Assembly: GCA_031400455.1 (NCBI GenBank)
Contig: JANNPX010000029.1
Span: forward strand, 22,507 to 86,506
Reading direction: 5' to 3'
Length of the DNA stretch: 64,000 nucleotides
Source: JANXYW01 sp031400455
Lineage (GTDB): Bacteria; Chloroflexota; Dehalococcoidia; DSTF01; JACRBR01
How positions within the stretch are numbered: position 1 is the stretch's first letter; each line of letters begins with the position of its first letter. The translations under genes and the position numbers were made by a program. This document shows positions 19,698 to 28,171 of this stretch, piece after piece. The notes beneath the pieces are model-generated. The model was not told the origin of the DNA. It made no database searches and saw nothing but the letters and a program-made list of their open reading frames with translations.

Positions 19698-19982
19698 ATG
19701 CCAGCGATGTCCGAGGCGGACGTAGAGGCGCGTCTCGACGAGCTGGAAGGCTGGGAGCGGGACGACGACGAGATTGAGAAGGAATTCCGGTTCGACGGTT
19801 TCGACGCGTCCATGGCGTTCGCGAACCGCGTGGCCGATCTGGCACGAGCGGCCGACCACCACCCGGATATCAGCATCAAGTACAACCGCGTCAAGCTCAC
19901 CCTCTCGACGCACAGCGAAGGCGGCATAACGGAGAAGGACTTCGCGCTTGCCGTGGAGATCGAAGGCGTCGCGCAAGCCTGA
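19698..19982 (+). CDS. phhB: 4a-hydroxytetrahydrobiopterin (pterin-4a-carbinolamine) dehydratase
   Basis: The 94-residue protein matches the family in length and in the signature HHPDISIKYNRVKLTLSTH, including the two active-site histidines and the later T-H. The enzyme dehydrates the 4a-carbinolamine pterin made by aromatic amino-acid hydroxylases; in bacteria lacking those, members may act in molybdopterin or folate metabolism. The start ATG has a GAGAGGTGG Shine-Dalgarno sequence. It opens a rightward gene cluster that continues to rsmE. Confidence 0.93.
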   Translation: MPAMSEADVEARLDELEGWERDDDEIEKEFRFDGFDASMAFANRVADLARAADHHPDISIKYNRVKLTLSTHSEGGITEKDFALAVEIEGVAQA

Positions 19983-20011
19983 CGCTGCGCACGCCGTACC
20001 CCTGAGGTGAT

Positions 20012-20824
20012 GTGGACAACGAGACCCCGGAGAAATCGGACGCCGTGGGCGCGTGGGTGAAGCGTAACGTCAACTGGCTGGCGCTCGCCTTCGGCCTGAC
20101 GTTCTTCGTCGTGCCGCATGTCTCCCCGTTCGAGGGCTTGAATTACTACCTCAGTTCGCCGCAGCGCCTCAGCCGCTGGATGCTCGGCAAGCTCGAGAAC
20201 CTCTTCGCGGACTACGGCTACTACGTCGTTTTTCTCGGCGTGTTCCTCGAGAACGCGATGTTCCTCGGGTTCCTCGTCCCAGGATCTGTGATTCTGATCC
20301 TTGCTGGACTCTCGGCGGAGAACGGCTCCATCAACCTCTGGTTCGTGTTCGGGCTCGCCATCGCTGCCACGATCCTGGGCGACACGATCAGCTACGTGAT
20401 CGGCCGCATGGGGTGGGCGAGGGCGTTGGAGAAGGGCGCGGGCGGCGAGGTTATGGCTCGCCTGCGCAGCGCGATGGAGACAAATTACGTCTGGATCATT
20501 CTCGGATACCACTGGGCGGGGTATTCGCGCGCGGTGGGTCCGGCGGCGGCCGGACTGTTCGGGATCCCGTTCCGACGCTGGGCGCCGCTGGACTATCTGG
20601 GAGGCACGCTCTGGGCGATCGGGTTCACGATGCTCGGAGTGCTGCTGGGGCTCATGGGTGTGGAGTTCAGCGACACGAAGACGCTCGTGAGGTTGTTTGA
20701 GTTCCTGTTCCTGGGACTGTTCGTGGTGGCAATATTGGTCGCGTGGTACCGGACGTCGAAGAGCGAGCCCGGCATCGGCGTGCGGCAGCCGGCCACCGTC
20801 GTGATTCCGGTTGACGACGACTAG
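20012..20824 (+). CDS. DedA-family membrane protein
   Basis: The 270-residue integral membrane protein of the DedA/VTT family is thought to act as a lipid-carrier flippase or proton-coupled transporter. Family marks include FLVPGSVILILAGLSAENG, GDTISYVIGRMGW and the conserved YHWAGYSRAVGPAAAGLFGI region with an essential-type Arg. Hydrophobic segments lie at about 20-38, 68-105, 140-160, 200-225 and 230-255. The GTG start has a GAGGTGAT sequence upstream, 29 bases after the dehydratase stop. Confidence 0.9.
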   Translation: MDNETPEKSDAVGAWVKRNVNWLALAFGLTFFVVPHVSPFEGLNYYLSSPQRLSRWMLGKLENLFADYGYYVVFLGVFLENAMFLGFLVPGSVILILAGLSAENGSINLWFVFGLAIAATILGDTISYVIGRMGWARALEKGAGGEVMARLRSAMETNYVWIILGYHWAGYSRAVGPAAAGLFGIPFRRWAPLDYLGGTLWAIGFTMLGVLLGLMGVEFSDTKTLVRLFEFLFLGLFVVAILVAWYRTSKSEPGIGVRQPATVVIPVDDD

Positions 20825-20891
20825 CAGCCACTCGCACCGCACGTTGACGCCGGAGGACGATCGGAGACAACACCGTGATAGGCTGTACGCC

Positions 20892-21419
20892 GTGAGCGTG
20901 CTTCCAGACTATCTGCGTCCCGGACTCGATCTCGTGATCGTCGGCATCAATCCCGGCACGAAGTCGGCCGCTGCTCGCCATCACTATGCCGGTCCCGGTA
21001 ACCACTTCTGGCCACTTCTGCACGAATCCGGTCTCGTCACCGAGCCGCTGAGCTTCGGAGAGGATGCGCGCGTGCTGGAGTGGGGCATCGGCCTGACCAA
21101 CATGGTGTCGCGCGCCTCGCCGTCGATCACCGATCTGTCGCTCGACGAGATGCGCGCCGGTTCCCACGTACTGCGGCGCAAGCTGCTGCGATACGCGCCG
21201 AGAATCGTCTGCTTCAACGGCAAGCGCATCTATGAAGTGTTCGCCGGGCACGCCTGCGATCTCGGACTGCAGGCGGAACGCATCGGCGCAGCGCAGGTGT
21301 ACGTCATGCCATCGACGAGCGCGCGTGCGGCGGCTTACCAGCGCGCCGACAAGCTGAAGTTCTTCGTGGAGTTGCGGGAGCTCGTGCGGTCGCTCGAGCG
21401 TCAGCCGGTGGCATCGTGA
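20892..21419 (+). CDS. mug: G/U mismatch-specific (family 2) uracil-DNA glycosylase
   Basis: It excises uracil or thymine mispaired with guanine. The 175-residue product carries the family 2 motif VIVGINPG (the Asn activates water), HHYAGPGNHFWPLL, which contacts the substrate pocket, and the intercalation motif VYVMPSTSARAAAY. The GTG at 20892 gives an N-terminus like that of other Mug proteins. A TTG at 20811 would add 27 residues and overlap DedA by 14 bases. The stop overlaps the next start as GTGA. Family assignment is firm; the start is not. Confidence 0.88.
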   Translation: MSVLPDYLRPGLDLVIVGINPGTKSAAARHHYAGPGNHFWPLLHESGLVTEPLSFGEDARVLEWGIGLTNMVSRASPSITDLSLDEMRAGSHVLRRKLLRYAPRIVCFNGKRIYEVFAGHACDLGLQAERIGAAQVYVMPSTSARAAAYQRADKLKFFVELRELVRSLERQPVAS

Positions 21420-22009
21420 GCCAGATGCCGGCGGAGCAACCGGCGCAGCAATCCGAGATTCCGGTCTTTTCGCCGCGCCTCGACGAGTTGATGGCGGCGA
21501 TGATCAAGGGCACCGCGCCGAACGTCGGGCGGTTCTGCGGGCACTGCTATACGCCGCTGGGCAAGAAGCGCGAAGAGTGCCGGCACTGCGGCACCTCGAC
21601 GAGCGACTACGCGCCGGTCGAGAAGCTGCCGATGGAGTTCGGCGCGCTGTACCGCCGCATGCGGAAGCGCGAGAGCCTGATCGTCAACTCGTTCGCGTTC
21701 GCAGGGCTTGGGCTGGGCGTCGTGCTGTTCACGGCGCTGGTCGCCGTCGCGGTCTACCGTTTCGACCAGTCGTTGTGGTGGCTGGCGTTTGCGACGCTGG
21801 TGCTGATGGTCGGCGGGCGTGTGTTCGCCGGGTTGCTGGGCGGCTGGATCGGCGACAACGTCGGTTACACCTACGCCCGCAAGAAGCTGATCGTTGAATG
21901 GCACGAGTACGAGCGCCAGCGCGACGTCGAGCAGGGGCGCCGACCCGCGCCGCCAGATGCCGGAAGCCCCGAGCAGGCAAGCGCGTCGGCCGCCTCGGGC
22001 GCGGGGTAG
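21416..22009 (+). CDS. Zinc-ribbon membrane protein of unknown function
   Basis: The 197-residue protein has a zinc ribbon (Cys41, Cys44, Cys55, Cys58 in CGHCY and CRHCG), two membrane segments at about 89-112 and 118-145, and a hydrophilic Pro/Ala/Ser-rich tail. The GTG start overlaps the mug stop (GTGA), so translation is coupled. I do not recognise a named family. The position between mug and prmA gives no clear functional hint. Confidence 0.8.
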   Translation: MSQMPAEQPAQQSEIPVFSPRLDELMAAMIKGTAPNVGRFCGHCYTPLGKKREECRHCGTSTSDYAPVEKLPMEFGALYRRMRKRESLIVNSFAFAGLGLGVVLFTALVAVAVYRFDQSLWWLAFATLVLMVGGRVFAGLLGGWIGDNVGYTYARKKLIVEWHEYERQRDVEQGRRPAPPDAGSPEQASASAASGAG

Positions 22010-22020
22010 CGCGGCGCCAC

Positions 22021-22926
22021 ATGCACTACATCGAGATCACGGCCGCCGTCCCAACGGCAGACGCAGAGCGCGCGTCGGAGGTGCTTCGCGCTCACACGGG
22101 GCTCGACGTATCGATCGAGATCCCCTTCACGCAGGCAGATCTTGAGTCGGACGCCGTGCTGAGCACGGGCGGCACGGCGCTGCTGCACGCGTATGTTGCC
22201 GCGGATGATGCGGGGCGCGCGCTGGCCCCATCGACAGGCGCGGCTTTCGCGCGTGCGGGGCTGCAGGCGGAGATCGCCCAGCGCGACGTTGCGGAGGAGG
22301 ACTGGGCGGAGTCATGGAAGGAGCACTTCCATGTCGAGCGGTTTGGTGCACGCATCGTCGTGGTGCCGTCGTGGCGCACGTACGAGCCGCAGCCCCGCGA
22401 TGTGATCCTCACGCTCGATCCGGGGATGGCGTTCGGGACGGGCCAACACGAGACCACGCGCATGTGCCTTGAGGCGCTCGAGGCGGCGATGCTTCCTGAC
22501 GTGCGGGTGCTGGATGTCGGCTGCGGTTCGGGCATCCTGGGCATCGCGGCTCTGAAGCTGGGCGCGCGCGAGGTGTACGCCGTGGATGTCGATCCGAACT
22601 GCGTGCGCGTGACGGAGGAGAACGCCGCAATGAACGGCGTTGGGGACTTGCTGCATGTGGGGGTCGGGAGCATGGGCTCATCGTGGCCGTTCGACGCACC
22701 TGCGGAGGGGTTCGATGTGGTGGTCGCGAACATCATCGCGCGCATCATCATCGAGATGGCAGACGCGCTCGTCGCGGCTCTGGCGCCGGCCGGGCGACTG
22801 ATCGCGTCGGGCATCATCGGCGAACGCGAGATCGAAGTGGGTGAAGCGCTCGCTGCCGCTGGTGCTCGCGTCGAGTCGGTGCGTGTGATGGGCGACTGGC
22901 GCTGTATCGAGGCAGTGCGCGCATGA
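22021..22926 (+). CDS. prmA: Ribosomal protein L11 methyltransferase
   Basis: It trimethylates ribosomal protein L11. The 301-residue product has an N-terminal recognition domain (1-100) and a class I SAM domain with the PrmA signatures LDPGMAFGTGQHETT, VLDVGCGSGILGIAALKLGA and VVANIIARI. The frame is open further upstream, but that stretch overlaps the previous gene and is rich in Arg/Pro; the ATG at 22021, opening MHYIEITAAV, fits the family. Its stop overlaps the rsmE start by 4 bases. The prmA-rsmE pair is a widely conserved arrangement. Confidence 0.95.
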   Translation: MHYIEITAAVPTADAERASEVLRAHTGLDVSIEIPFTQADLESDAVLSTGGTALLHAYVAADDAGRALAPSTGAAFARAGLQAEIAQRDVAEEDWAESWKEHFHVERFGARIVVVPSWRTYEPQPRDVILTLDPGMAFGTGQHETTRMCLEALEAAMLPDVRVLDVGCGSGILGIAALKLGAREVYAVDVDPNCVRVTEENAAMNGVGDLLHVGVGSMGSSWPFDAPAEGFDVVVANIIARIIIEMADALVAALAPAGRLIASGIIGEREIEVGEALAAAGARVESVRVMGDWRCIEAVRA

Positions 22927-23672
22927 CGCGCCGCTTCTACATCGACGCACCGACGCTGGACGCCGCATCGATCGAGATCGACGGTGCACTGGCGCACCGC
23001 ATGGCGACGGTGCTGCGAATGCGCGCTGGCGATGAGGTGATCCTGTTCGACGGCAGCGGCGAGGACGTGCGGGTGCGGCTCGACGACGTGCGCGATCGGC
23101 GTGTGGTGGCCGTTGAGGTCGCGCGCGGGCCAGGGCCGCGTGAGCCGCGGCTCAAGGCGCACCTCTATCAGTCGATCACGAAAGGCGATCGCTTTGAGTG
23201 GCTGCTGGAGAAGGCGACCGAATTGGGCGTCAGCGGGATCACGCCACTGGTTGCCGCTCGGGCTGTCGTCAAGACTGCGGGAGAAGGCAACCGCGCCGAG
23301 CGGTGGCGCCGTATCGTCGTCGAGGCGGCCGAGCAGTGTGAGCGCAGCAGCGTGCCGCAGATCGGCGTACCGCAGTCATTTGATGCGGCGCTTGAGTCGG
23401 CGGGCGGCGTGCTGGTGCTGCCGTATGAAGATGCGGGTGACGCCGCGCCGAACATTAACGACATCCTGAACCGGCGCGTCGATGATGTGTTCGCCCTGGC
23501 GGAAGTCAGCGTATTGATCGGGCCGGAGGGCGGCTTCGAGCCCGGAGAGGTCGAGCGCGCCCGGGCGGCGGGCGCGGAGATCGTCACGCTGGGCGATCGC
23601 GTGCTGCGCTCCGAGACGGCGGGACTCGTTGCCGCGACGCTCATCATGCAGTCGGTGGGCGAGCTGGGCTAG
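22923..23672 (+). CDS. rsmE: 16S rRNA (uracil(1498)-N(3))-methyltransferase
   Basis: A SPOUT-fold enzyme that methylates U1498 of 16S rRNA. The 249 residues contain the N-terminal PUA-like part (1-75) and the knotted C-terminal domain with ITKGDRFEWLLEKATELGV, EAAEQCERSSVPQI, LIGPEGGFEPGE and LGDRVLRSETAGL, all strong RsmE marks. It starts in an ATGA overlap with prmA and is the last gene of the rightward cluster. The next gene is convergent, 72 bases away. Confidence 0.96.
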   Translation: MTRRFYIDAPTLDAASIEIDGALAHRMATVLRMRAGDEVILFDGSGEDVRVRLDDVRDRRVVAVEVARGPGPREPRLKAHLYQSITKGDRFEWLLEKATELGVSGITPLVAARAVVKTAGEGNRAERWRRIVVEAAEQCERSSVPQIGVPQSFDAALESAGGVLVLPYEDAGDAAPNINDILNRRVDDVFALAEVSVLIGPEGGFEPGEVERARAAGAEIVTLGDRVLRSETAGLVAATLIMQSVGELG

Positions 23673-23744
23673 CCTCAGCGCGTCGACCGGTTGCGCTACC
23701 CGCGCCCGGCGTTGTCACGGGATGACTCTAGTTCCGCGGACGGT

Positions 23745-24389
23745 TCATGCAGCTTTGGCGGTTGCGGGTACGGCCGCGAGTTTCGGTGTGCGCTTCGCCA
23801 CTGAGCGGGACGCGAGGATGCGGAAGAACGTGAGAAAGAGCACGGCTGCGGCGGAGGCGAGATAGGAGTACTGAACGTACGCCTTCTTCGTGTCCGTGCC
23901 GGCCCAGGCGCCGTGGGCCAGCGCCATAACGAAGATCGCGAAGGTGGCGTAATGGATGAGGCGCCACATGTTCTGGCCGATCATGCCTTTCACGTAAAAC
24001 GACACGGTAATGAAGATGGATGCGTAGAACGTCACGATGCCGAGCGCAACGGCATTGGTGCGGTAGTTTGACTCGAATGGCACGAGCATCTGCTTGAAGG
24101 TGAACTTGGCGTAGGGGTCGGGGATCATGATGAGGGCGTGGAAGACCATCGCGAGCAGGACGAAGATCGAGAGGAACTTGTGAACGTCGAAGACCCACGG
24201 CCGCGCCAGCATGCCGTCGAAGACACGGGAGCTGACTGCCAGGCCCATGGCCACGGACGCGAAGAGTAGCCAGAAGGCCGTGAAGCCAGACGAGCGTCCC
24301 AGATACCACCACACGTGGACCCACGGTCCGCTCGCGGCGGCCGGCGTGAGCGCCTGCAGCGCGGGAGGGATCACAGCGTCAGGGAACAT
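23745..24389 (-). CDS. Ferric-reductase-like haem-binding membrane protein
   Basis: The 214-residue protein resembles the ferric-reductase-like transmembrane domain found in MsrQ, YedZ and NOX-type proteins. Hydrophobic segments lie at about 36-55, 70-90, 112-134, 145-163 and 172-192. His70 and His84 in one helix and His146 and His159 in another are spaced 13-14 residues apart, the pattern that holds two b-type haems across the membrane. There is no FAD/NADPH domain. It is the last gene of the operon with apbE, which suggests a role in electron transfer across the membrane. Confidence 0.85.
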   Translation of the reverse strand: MFPDAVIPPALQALTPAAASGPWVHVWWYLGRSSGFTAFWLLFASVAMGLAVSSRVFDGMLARPWVFDVHKFLSIFVLLAMVFHALIMIPDPYAKFTFKQMLVPFESNYRTNAVALGIVTFYASIFITVSFYVKGMIGQNMWRLIHYATFAIFVMALAHGAWAGTDTKKAYVQYSYLASAAAVLFLTFFRILASRSVAKRTPKLAAVPATAKAA

Positions 24390-24467
24390 GAGCGCGGGCT
24401 ACTCCTTGCATCGTTCCGGGCCGCACGAGCGGCCCGGAGGGTCGATTCAGACAGTGAAAGTGTCGGT

Positions 24468-25079
24468 CTACGAGCCGGTCGACGGGATAGGCGTCGGCTG
24501 TGGAACCGGCGTCGGCCGCGGCGGTGGCGGCGCCGGTGGCGGCGCGGCTGGTGGTGGCGGCGCGGCCGTTGGCGGCGGCGCGGGATCGGCGGGCTTCGGC
24601 GGAGGGGCTGACGCGGGAGGTGGTGGCAGCTCAGGCGCCCCGGGCGCGGGCTGGGATGGCGCTCGTGGTGCCGGATCTGATGCGCCCGGCTTCGATGACT
24701 TGGAGGGTGACGGCTGCTGCGTGGTGGTCCCTGGCGCGGACGCCGCAGGCGCGGAGTCGGCGACGACGGCGTCATCAGTGGCAGCCAGCGCCTGGGTGTC
24801 CGTGTTGACGTACTTCGTGACGACAACGACCTGCCGAATGATGGTTTGCTGCGGCGGTTCGGGCGTCGGCGGAGCCGTCGTCGGCGCGGGCGGTGGTGCC
24901 GAGACGGCCGCGAGGAATTGCAGAGCCGCCGCGTAGTCGTCCTGCTGCTTCTTCGCGGACGCCGCCCGGGAGGCGCTGATGTCCGGCCACGCGAACGCGC
25001 TCCAGATCAGCGCCGTCAGGACAACGCTGCACGCGACCGTCAGGAGTTTGGTCTTCCAGAACTTCGTCATCAGTTGCAT
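24468..25079 (-). CDS. Membrane-anchored Pro-rich protein, shorter paralogue
   Basis: 203 residues: an N-terminal membrane anchor (about 10-30), a short helix (DDYAAALQFLAAVSA), a strand-like stretch (TIIRQVVVVTKYV), then a Pro/Ala-rich tail to the end with no globular domain. The helix and strand match those of the upstream gene (DVDAALRYLAAVAD and PRVITEYVYLY), so the pair looks like a tandem duplication in which this copy lacks the C-terminal domain. It starts 9 bases after the upstream stop. Function unknown. Confidence 0.75.
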   Translation of the reverse strand: MQLMTKFWKTKLLTVACSVVLTALIWSAFAWPDISASRAASAKKQQDDYAAALQFLAAVSAPPPAPTTAPPTPEPPQQTIIRQVVVVTKYVNTDTQALAATDDAVVADSAPAASAPGTTTQQPSPSKSSKPGASDPAPRAPSQPAPGAPELPPPPASAPPPKPADPAPPPTAAPPPPAAPPPAPPPPRPTPVPQPTPIPSTGS

Positions 25080-25088
25080 CGAGCGCTC

Positions 25089-25871
25089 CTAGTTGTCCAA
25101 CTCGATCTCGGTCACCGTGCAGCCGCCGGACTGCGTCGTGTGGACATGCGCACGCACACCAACATGCAGCGCCGATGCGTGTGCCGTCGAGTCGAGGGCG
25201 CGTGTCTGGACGCCGTTCGACCATGTGACAAGCTTTCCGCCACTGATCGGCGCCATCGCCGTCACAAGCGATTCGAACTCGTCGTTGCAAGCCGCCTGCG
25301 CGGGCGGCGCTGTCGGCTGCGGAGCCGGTGGCGCCGACGTTGGCGGTGCGGCGGGCTGGGTCGCCGAGGGCGCGGGCTTCGGCGTTGATGTCGGCGCGAC
25401 CGAGCTCGGAGCGGATGTCGGCGCCTTGGGGGGCGGTGCTCCCACCGTAGGCTGCTTGTCATCGCCTTCATCGACGGGCTCGTTTTCGGAACGAGGCGCC
25501 TCCGCCGCGGGGGCCTGGGTAGGTGCGCCCACCGCCTGCGCCGCAGGTCCGGTACGGCGAGGGGCGCCTGCCACGGGCGTCTCGTACAGGTAGACGTACT
25601 CTGTGATCACGCGCGGGCCCGAAGGCTGGGAGCTTGCGCTTGTCCCAGCCTGTGCGGTCTGGTCCGCCACAGCGGCGAGATAGCGCAGCGCGGCATCGAC
25701 GTCGCCAGGGGGCGGTTGTCCGGCAGCCTGCGCCCTTTGCGTGGTCGCAGACTTCTTCGCGTCGCTGAAGAAGCCGGCGTTGACGCCGAGCGCGACGAGC
25801 GAGAACGTCACAATCGTGGTGAAGGCGAGGGAGAGGGCGAGGGCGACGCGTCGAGGCATGGTGGTGCTCAC
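25089..25871 (-). CDS. Membrane-anchored Pro-rich protein with a C-terminal globular domain
   Basis: About 260 residues: an N-terminal anchor (RVALALSLAFTTIVTFSLVA), a conserved helix-strand module shared with the downstream paralogue, a Pro/Ala/Thr-rich linker, and a C-terminal domain of about 70 residues with two cysteines (CNDEFESLVTAMAPISGGK and GGCTVTEIELDN). The GTG start overlaps the apbE stop as GTGA; an ATG 4 codons inside is the alternative. I see no classical FMN-attachment motif (S/T-G-A-S/T) in it, although the operon encodes the enzyme that would use one. Confidence 0.72.
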   Translation of the reverse strand: MSTTMPRRVALALSLAFTTIVTFSLVALGVNAGFFSDAKKSATTQRAQAAGQPPPGDVDAALRYLAAVADQTAQAGTSASSQPSGPRVITEYVYLYETPVAGAPRRTGPAAQAVGAPTQAPAAEAPRSENEPVDEGDDKQPTVGAPPPKAPTSAPSSVAPTSTPKPAPSATQPAAPPTSAPPAPQPTAPPAQAACNDEFESLVTAMAPISGGKLVTWSNGVQTRALDSTAHASALHVGVRAHVHTTQSGGCTVTEIELDN

Positions 25872-26824
25872 TTTCCCGCCGGGAGTCCGGGCCAATCCGC
25901 GCTCTGCGCGCAGCTGCCGTCGTCCCGCACGATGAATCCCGGTGTACGTTGCGCGTCGAGGAAGGCGAGCCCTTCGTCCACGCCGAGGATGAGGGCGGTC
26001 TTGGCGAACACGTCCGCTTCGACGGTGGTAGGTGCGACGACGGATACGGCGCGAACGCCTGAGTCCGCGGGCCGTCGCGTCCGCGGGTCGATGATGTGGT
26101 GCAGCCGCACGCCCGCGCGTCGCCAGTTGCGGGTCGCCGTTGTCGATGTGGCGAGCGCCTGGTTGCGGAGGCGGAGGATGCCCAGCGGCGCATCGCCCGG
26201 GGCTGGCGCGACGCTCACGAGCCATCCGTCACCGTTCGGCCCACTGCCCGATGCGCGCATGTCCCCGCCCGCAGAGACAAGAACATCGCGCGCCTCACGC
26301 AGGTGCGTCATGGCGCAATCCACCGCATAGCCTTTCCCTATCCCACCGAAGTCGATGGTGAGGCCGGCGGGTGCGCTAACGTGCGCGCCGTCGATGGTGA
26401 TGTCCGCGATCGATGCTCGCGCGTGCGTGCACACGTCCGCGGGCGATGCGTCATCACGAGACATTTCTTCGAACGAGCGGTCGTAGCCGGCAGCAACAAG
26501 ATCGTCGAGGATTGCAGACTCGAAGACGCCGCGCGTCCGGTGATGCATCTCGATTGACCGGCGCAAGAGATCGACGAACGCGGGCGAGGCTTCGAAGCTG
26601 GTGTTGGGCCGCGCGTTGAAGCAGGAGAGTTCGCTCGTCGGCGCGAATCGGGTGAATCGCGATTCGACTTCGTGGAACATCTGCTCGGCATCGGCGAGAA
26701 GCGGAGCGACGTCCGCGCGCATCGCGTAGAGATCGATGTGCGTGTTCATCACGCGAAAGCGGCGGACGATCTGCAGTTCGCCCCACGATGTCGGGATCGG
26801 CAGCGTTGCGATGTGGTCTGGCAT
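25868..26824 (-). CDS. apbE: FAD:protein FMN transferase
   Basis: It attaches FMN covalently to a Thr or Ser of extracytoplasmic redox proteins, using FAD as donor. The 318-residue protein has the family motifs in order: MNTHIDLYAM, SELSCFNA, DFGGIGKGYAVD, VSAGGDM, HHIIDPRTRRP and EADVFAKTAL with the Mg-binding Asp. No lipobox or signal peptide is evident at the N-terminus, so it may act in the cytoplasm or need another start. It heads a leftward operon with two anchored Pro-rich proteins and a haem-binding membrane protein. Confidence 0.93.
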   Translation of the reverse strand: MPDHIATLPIPTSWGELQIVRRFRVMNTHIDLYAMRADVAPLLADAEQMFHEVESRFTRFAPTSELSCFNARPNTSFEASPAFVDLLRRSIEMHHRTRGVFESAILDDLVAAGYDRSFEEMSRDDASPADVCTHARASIADITIDGAHVSAPAGLTIDFGGIGKGYAVDCAMTHLREARDVLVSAGGDMRASGSGPNGDGWLVSVAPAPGDAPLGILRLRNQALATSTTATRNWRRAGVRLHHIIDPRTRRPADSGVRAVSVVAPTTVEADVFAKTALILGVDEGLAFLDAQRTPGFIVRDDGSCAQSADWPGLPAGK

Positions 26825-26869
26825 GGCGTAACCCCTCGCCTACCGTTATCTGGTCTTGACCGTCGCAAG

Positions 26870-26890
26870 TAACAGGTGGATGCCCTGTTA
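26870..26890. promoter_or_regulatory. Hairpin upstream of apbE
   Basis: TAACAGG pairs with CCTGTTA around TGGATGC, 46 bases before the apbE start. A larger imperfect stem, CCTGACCA/TGGTCAGG with inner CCGC/GCGG pairs, lies at 26951-26987. Both would lie in an apbE leader RNA if transcription starts upstream of them. They do not match the FMN riboswitch pattern. Confidence 0.4.
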
Positions 26891-27028
26891 TTTTCGGCCG
26901 GGCGCGCTGCGAAAAGGACGCGCGTCAGTGCGAATGCGACGAGATCGAGACCTGACCACCCGCTGAAAGTATCGGCGGATGGTCAGGGAACTGTCGGACG
27001 CCGGCAGCGCAGCATGTGTGAACAACAA

Positions 27029-27058
27029 GACAGCACGCCGAGATCTCGGCGTGCTGTC
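27029..27058 (-). terminator. 30-base perfect palindrome, terminator of the 27113 gene
   Basis: GACAGCACGCCGAGA is followed immediately by its exact reverse complement. Read leftwards it ends in TTGTTGTTC, a weak U-tract, 54 bases after the stop of the 27113 gene, as expected for a factor-independent terminator. Confidence 0.7.
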
Positions 27059-27112
27059 CGAACGCGCGCGCGACCGGGTGGTCGCCAGGTCGCACGGAGC
27101 GTCTACGCTGGG

Positions 27113-28171
27113 CTAGTTGTGGTCTTCGGTCGGCTCGGGCTTTTGGGTAGGCTCGGGCTTCTCGGTGGGTTCTGGCGCTTCCGTTGGCTCAAGCGAATGT
27201 GATTCGGTCGACTGCGCGGCCGGCTCGGCATCGTCGCCGGGTGATGGCGTCTTCGTGCTGTCTTCGTGAGCTCCGCCGTCGTCAGTGGTGGCGGATGGCG
27301 ATGGCCCGTCGTGATCAGGGCCGTCATCGTCGCTGTTGCCGTCGTCGGACTGAGGCGTGGCGCCGTCATTGCCGTCGTCCCCCGATTCGTCCGGTTCAGG
27401 CGTGCGCGCATTCTCGCCGTCGTGGCCGCGATCGTCGGTGCTCGTCGGGCGCGTGCGATCCTCGGTTCCGGGTGTTAGTTCGGGCACGAGGTTTGGATCG
27501 AGAGTGGCGGGAGTCGGTGCGACGGCCACGATGCGCGCGGCGCGCAGCGTCCCGCCCACGCCACGTGACGCGCGCACCCTGGCGGTCTGGCCGAGCGCGA
27601 GATCGGCGACGCCTGCGCGTACCTCGCCGATGCGGATCTCCGTTGTGGTGTCTATGACGACGACTTCGTCCGCGCTGGATGTGCGAAGTGTGAGGCTGTC
27701 GGCCTCGAGTGCGACTATCGTGCCGCGGATCTCGACAACGTTGTCGGATGAAATCGCGAGGACGTGGAGGAAGCCCGGTACGGGGACGGGGCTGCGGTCG
27801 CCAGCAGCAGATGCGAAGCCGATGCCGCCGAAGAGCAGGACGGCGAGGCCGGCGGCGGCAGCCTGTAACCGCAGGTGACGGGCGCCGAGCGCGGTCCAGA
27901 ACCCGGCGAGCATCGACGCGCGCTGCGGCGTCGGAGCGTCGAGCGCGGCGAACATCGCCTGCGCTGCATTCGCCCGCGACTGCGGCGACGGGGCTGTGCC
28001 CGGAAGTGCGAGGACTGGCTGGAGCGCCGAGAGCGGCGCGCGCATGGCGTCCGCGTGTTGCGGGTACGCGCGGAGGACGCTGTCGAGGGACTCGCCACGA
28101 GCGATGCGAGTAGCGGCGGCGTCGACGGCGTCATCCAAGGAGGAGTCGCGAGGGCGCGGTGAGTCAGCCAT
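27113..28171 (-). CDS. ECF-sigma-associated membrane protein with DUF5666-like domain
   Basis: The 352 residues begin with a helical region (1-80: LDDAVDAAATRIARGESLDS, then VLRAYPQHADAMR) of a type often encoded after ECF sigma genes in Chloroflexota and likely to bind sigma. A membrane segment (103-121), a beta-rich DUF5666-like domain (about 144-220: VEIRGTIVALEADSLTLRT) and a long Asp/Glu/Pro/Thr-rich tail (225-352) follow. The start overlaps the sigma stop by 8 bases. An anti-sigma role is inference from position and architecture. Confidence 0.82.
   Translation of the reverse strand: MADSPRPRDSSLDDAVDAAATRIARGESLDSVLRAYPQHADAMRAPLSALQPVLALPGTAPSPQSRANAAQAMFAALDAPTPQRASMLAGFWTALGARHLRLQAAAAGLAVLLFGGIGFASAAGDRSPVPVPGFLHVLAISSDNVVEIRGTIVALEADSLTLRTSSADEVVVIDTTTEIRIGEVRAGVADLALGQTARVRASRGVGGTLRAARIVAVAPTPATLDPNLVPELTPGTEDRTRPTSTDDRGHDGENARTPEPDESGDDGNDGATPQSDDGNSDDDGPDHDGPSPSATTDDGGAHEDSTKTPSPGDDAEPAAQSTESHSLEPTEAPEPTEKPEPTQKPEPTEDHN

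Noticed and set aside
26825..27000. FMN riboswitch upstream of apbE
   Set aside because: The hairpins there do not show the conserved FMN-riboswitch core (AGGGGC, GGTG and ACCGGC blocks in the right order).
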